A stretch of 41,273 bases of DNA from Archaeoglobi archaeon JdFR-42. Lineage in GTDB: Archaea; Halobacteriota; Archaeoglobi; Archaeoglobales; JdFR-42. Under the pieces are notes generated by a model, which worked only from the letters and a program-made list of their open reading frames with translations, did not search any database and was not told the origin of the DNA. Below are positions 38,190 to 41,273 of the stretch, one piece after another (the stretch's first letter is position 1; every line of letters starts with the position of its first letter). The stretch covers positions 1-41,273 of the forward strand of contig MTND01000038.1 of NCBI GenBank assembly GCA_002010305.1, in the 5' to 3' direction. A program made the translations under genes and the position numbers.

Positions 38190-41100
38190 TTAATAAGCAT
38201 CCACCACAAACACAAACTCGTATGTGATATGTTGTGCTCCCTGAGAAGTGACAGTGAAGTGAATTATATAAGAACCTCTCTCCATTGCTCTGACGATCAC
38301 ATCTATTTCCTTTTCTTCCAATGTATCCAGGATTATTGACTCTGGGACATCCACATCTACATTTCCAAGAGTGAGTGGATCCAAGTTATATTCTAATTGT
38401 ATGGTATTCGGTTCATCGTCTAGGTTTTTGAGCCAGATACCAAAAGTAGCTGTGCTGTTTACAGATACCCTCTGCCTTAGACCCTCTTGTTCGGCTCTGA
38501 AGTATTTGCTTGGGGTCATGAAGGGCAATATATGTACCACCACTGGGGTAATAGCCTTTTCACCTTCTCCGCCCACTCCATACACTGATAAGCCTGAAAG
38601 ATTGGCCCAGACATAATTCTCAGATGTGTTAACCCCTGCTCCATACAACACAGTTCCATCGCTGAGATTGATGGGGCATGAACCTCCACAGTCCAATCTA
38701 ACCCAGCTTCCATTGGTCAGCCTATACAACCGCAAGGAGCTCTCGTTGATGTCCACGCTATCGTTGAGGGCACCATTGTGGTTCTTGTCCAGCATGCTTT
38801 CGTCGTAGTACACCTTAATCAACACATGAAGGATGTCGCTCTTGTTAATGTTGGAGGCATTTATGGAGAAATACAGCCCCACATCGTTGGCCCCTACTGA
38901 ACTTGCGTTGAAGGCTCCTGGATTGGTGGTGGCGGTTATGTTGATCTGGGGATTAACATCTTTGTTGGTGGTGATTTCTATAACAACTCCAGTTTCACTT
39001 CTTCCATCTATGGTAGTGGCGTTGTGGGCAGTTATGTTTACAGATTGATTGATTTCTGATCTGGTTACATTCACATGGATGGATGTGGTATTGGAGTTGT
39101 ATGCCTCATCTACAGCAGTGATGTTTATCCAGCTCCAGCCTATGGAATAGTTCAAAGCCCTCCAGAAGTATCCTCTGTCAGTCCAGGTATAGACAGGGGT
39201 TCCGTTGAGGAAGAGTGTTGCAATTAAGTCGTTTATGTCCTGGATGCTACCGTAGGTGAAGTTAAATATCTGGCCGATTATGGTGTTGTTCTCCGGGAAG
39301 GTAATGGTAATGGATGGAGGATGGGTGTCTACGGTTACATACCTAACCTCCGTTCGATTCCACATCCCCGAGAGATCTTGACCCAACACCAGGTAGGAAT
39401 AACTACCATCTGCCAATCCAGTTACATTGTAACTCCAGTTTAATCCGGAGCCAAGCATGGTGTAGTTGGTTCCGTTCCAGTTAAGCACAGCAGTGGTTAA
39501 AGATCTACTGGAGGTTACGCTGACGTTCACGTAGGTGATGTTGATGATCGAGTTGTTGGCTGGAGTTGGAGGGACGAAGGTTATTGCAGGGGGAGTTGCA
39601 TTAACGAAGAAATAAACCACCTGACTTGAGTTCATGTTGCCGATGGTGTCGTTGGCATAAATCCTGATCCAGTGATTTCCATAGGGCAGGATCACATTCC
39701 CCACATAGTAATTATTGCTCAGGGTTAGGGTTATGTTGGTAGTTCCGTCTACCTGGGCTATTACCGTATCTATACCACTCGGATCCGTGGCTGAAACGTT
39801 TATCTGGATGGATGTAGTGTTGTAGGTGGTATTTTGTGGGGAGATTATGGTAACGTTGGGTGGGGTTGTGTCCAGGATTGGTATGGTGAGGGGGAGGTAG
39901 TCGATATTGTTGGTGGTTAGAGTGTAGGGGGAGTCGCAGATGCCATCTGCATCCGCGTCGGTGCATGTCTCGCTAAAACCATGGCCACTGGGAGAGGCCC
40001 AGTAGTTGCCTCCCAGGTAAGGGCCATTTATGATGTTTGTTGCTAAGGTTTTGGAAGTGTTCCAGGTGTTGAAGTAGATGGTTCCTGTAAATCCTGTGTT
40101 GTTGGTATTATTAAGGTAGTTGTTGTAGATCAAGTTATAGCCAGAATCATCAAGATATATTCCATATCCAGTATTGGACATGATAGTATTGTTTACTATG
40201 GTATTATTGCCAGGATAGTAGAAGTATATCCCGTAATAGTTGAAGCTTATATTGTTACTGGTTAAGGTGTTGTTTGTAGATTCTTCAACATAGACTCCAA
40301 GATTGTTATTCAAAAACGTGTTATCAACCAACGTATTGTTGCTGGAATACTCAAGGTAAACTCCATCCCAAATATTCAAGGCTGCTGAGTTGTTGGTTAT
40401 GGTGTTATTGCCAGACTCATAGAGGTGAATTCCCAAATTGTTTGAGCTTGCTATATTATTTGTGAGGTTGTTATAGTAAGAAGAGCTTAGAAATATTCCA
40501 TTACCACCGTTCAAAGTTACATTATTGCCTATAATATTATTGTGGTAAGAACCTCCAAGATGGATTCCAGAATAACTATTATTCAATGCGTTGTTATTTG
40601 AGATTGTGTTATGGCTGGAATAGTCCAAGTAAATTCCAACACCATTTAAAGTTGCATTGTTGTTGGCTATGGTGTTGTAGTTACTGGAAGAATAGAGGTA
40701 GATTCCATAGTAGTTTGAAGTAACAATGTTCTTTACTACGGTGTTGTTGTCACAAGAGAGGTCGAGATATATTCCATAATAGGTGTTTGAGATTACTGTA
40801 TTGTTTTCTATGGTGTTATAATCACTATAGTCTGGGTGGATTCCATATTTGTTAGAGGCAACAATATTATTCACTATTGTATTGGAGTTACTATGCATCC
40901 AAAGAAGGATTCCATCATTAGTATTGGAGCTAACAATGTTTCTGGCTAGGGTGTTGTTGCTAGAATACCTGAGGTAGATTCCATAGTAGTTTGAAGTTGC
41001 ATTGTTGTTGGCTATGGTGTTGTTGTTGCTGTAATTGGCGAGGGAGATTCCATCACCATTTAAGGTTGCGGTATTGTTGGTAAGGGTGTTGTTGGTGGAA

Positions 41101-41273
41101 GAATAGAGGTAGATTCCATAGGTGTTGTTAGTTGCGGTATTGTTTTCTACAAATCCATTTTGAGCATTTAAATAGTATATACCATAATACCAATCAGTTA
41201 CGGTGAGGTTCTTGACGGTGACGTTCGTCAAGGTGGAGAAGTTGTAGACATAAACGCCATAGGTGTTGGAGGT
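38190..41273 (-). CDS. NosD-type beta-helix surface protein (5' end outside window)
   Basis: At least 1028 residues; the frame stays open to the window end. The first 380 or so are about 16 repeats of a 22-24 residue beta-helix rung (NTI.NN.....YGIYL..SSNNT pattern) as in NosD/right-handed parallel beta-helix proteins. A capping region follows with GGNYWASPSGHGFSETCTDA. Next come three Ig-like bacterial-adhesin domains (PPNVTIISPQNTTY; VNATPPAITFVPPTP; VDTHPPSITITFPENN) and a C-terminal domain ending TYEFVFVVDAY. Many N-glycosylation sequons suggest an exported cell-surface protein. It belongs to the host, outside the element. Confidence 0.85.
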   Translation of the reverse strand, partial: TSNTYGVYVYNFSTLTNVTVKNLTVTDWYYGIYYLNAQNGFVENNTATNNTYGIYLYSSTNNTLTNNTATLNGDGISLANYSNNNTIANNNATSNYYGIYLRYSSNNTLARNIVSSNTNDGILLWMHSNSNTIVNNIVASNKYGIHPDYSDYNTIENNTVISNTYYGIYLDLSCDNNTVVKNIVTSNYYGIYLYSSSNYNTIANNNATLNGVGIYLDYSSHNTISNNNALNNSYSGIHLGGSYHNNIIGNNVTLNGGNGIFLSSSYYNNLTNNIASSNNLGIHLYESGNNTITNNSAALNIWDGVYLEYSSNNTLVDNTFLNNNLGVYVEESTNNTLTSNNISFNYYGIYFYYPGNNTIVNNTIMSNTGYGIYLDDSGYNLIYNNYLNNTNNTGFTGTIYFNTWNTSKTLATNIINGPYLGGNYWASPSGHGFSETCTDADADGICDSPYTLTTNNIDYLPLTIPILDTTPPNVTIISPQNTTYNTTSIQINVSATDPSGIDTVIAQVDGTTNITLTLSNNYYVGNVILPYGNHWIRIYANDTIGNMNSSQVVYFFVNATPPAITFVPPTPANNSIINITYVNVSVTSSRSLTTAVLNWNGTNYTMLGSGLNWSYNVTGLADGSYSYLVLGQDLSGMWNRTEVRYVTVDTHPPSITITFPENNTIIGQIFNFTYGSIQDINDLIATLFLNGTPVYTWTDRGYFWRALNYSIGWSWINITAVDEAYNSNTTSIHVNVTRSEINQSVNITAHNATTIDGRSETGVVIEITTNKDVNPQINITATTNPGAFNASSVGANDVGLYFSINASNINKSDILHVLIKVYYDESMLDKNHNGALNDSVDINESSLRLYRLTNGSWVRLDCGGSCPINLSDGTVLYGAGVNTSENYVWANLSGLSVYGVGGEGEKAITPVVVHILPFMTPSKYFRAEQEGLRQRVSVNSTATFGIWLKNLDDEPNTIQLEYNLDPLTLGNVDVDVPESIILDTLEEKEIDVIVRAMERGSYIIHFTVTSQGAQHITYEFVFVVDAY

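Noticed and set aside
40100-41273. Dense repeats suggesting a DNA repeat array
   Set aside because: They are the coding repeats of the beta-helix rungs of the NosD-type protein, in frame throughout.

Overview
This is archaeal DNA, probably from a euryarchaeote. The left flank carries an archaeal-type riboflavin synthase, a lumazine synthase and a RibL-type FAD synthetase. The tRNA gene has no encoded CCA, promoters look like archaeal TATA boxes (several genes look leaderless), and the right flank is a giant NosD-type beta-helix surface protein. A relative of Archaeoglobi, Syntropharchaeia or ANME-1 would fit, but the genus cannot be fixed from the sequence alone.

Layout. Positions 1-5707 are host chromosome: an ATPase fragment, a polytopic membrane protein, two aminotransferases, a flavin cluster (ribH, ribC, ribL), a JAMM metalloprotease-like gene and a TIM-barrel isomerase-like gene. 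tRNA-Asn(GTT) lies at 5808-5880. From its 3' end to about 37809 lies an integrated mobile element of roughly 32 kb. It is bounded by a 12-bp copy of the tRNA 3' end and starts with a tyrosine integrase. Directly outside the right att site is a decayed copy of the left arm of a related element (att, a conserved 16-bp box, an eroded integrase). The same tRNA was therefore targeted at least twice. Positions 38190-41273 are host again.

The element. About 7.2-21.5 kb is one long leftward gene train with many 1-14 bp overlaps. It encodes a HerA/FtsK-type ATPase, secreted or membrane-anchored proteins (including a 1071-residue protein with four repeats of an Ig-like domain, a DUF2341/LamG-like protein and a membrane-anchored subtilase), small membrane proteins and a run of tiny basic proteins. 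This looks like a virion, vesicle or secretion module of an archaeal virus or pT26-2-like integrated element (inference). About 21.6-28.4 kb holds a RelE-type toxin-antitoxin pair, zinc-finger and winged-helix regulators, a DUF5131 radical-SAM-like protein, and a Ycf46-type AAA ATPase with Ycf35/DUF1257 and DUF2997 partners. A GC-rich, strongly structured, probably non-coding RNA lies at about 28.53-28.79 kb. To its right are a rightward AbrB/zinc-ribbon/serine-recombinase operon, an AT-rich cargo island (DprA/SLOG protein, ComF-like phosphoribosyltransferase, membrane protein) that may be defensive, ribbon-helix-helix and winged-helix regulators, and a 620-residue candidate replication protein whose gene contains iteron-like repeats.

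The most striking signal is a 14-bp palindrome, TTTTCAYRTGAAAA. It occurs ten times, only inside the element, mostly between genes or overlapping the end of the preceding gene. At five leftward gene joints it lies exactly 18 nt upstream of a plausible start codon, followed by a strong Shine-Dalgarno sequence. This geometry exposes two probable CTG start codons, one of which forms a CTGA stop/start overlap. It suggests element-wide coordinated control, for example stoperator-like repressor sites.
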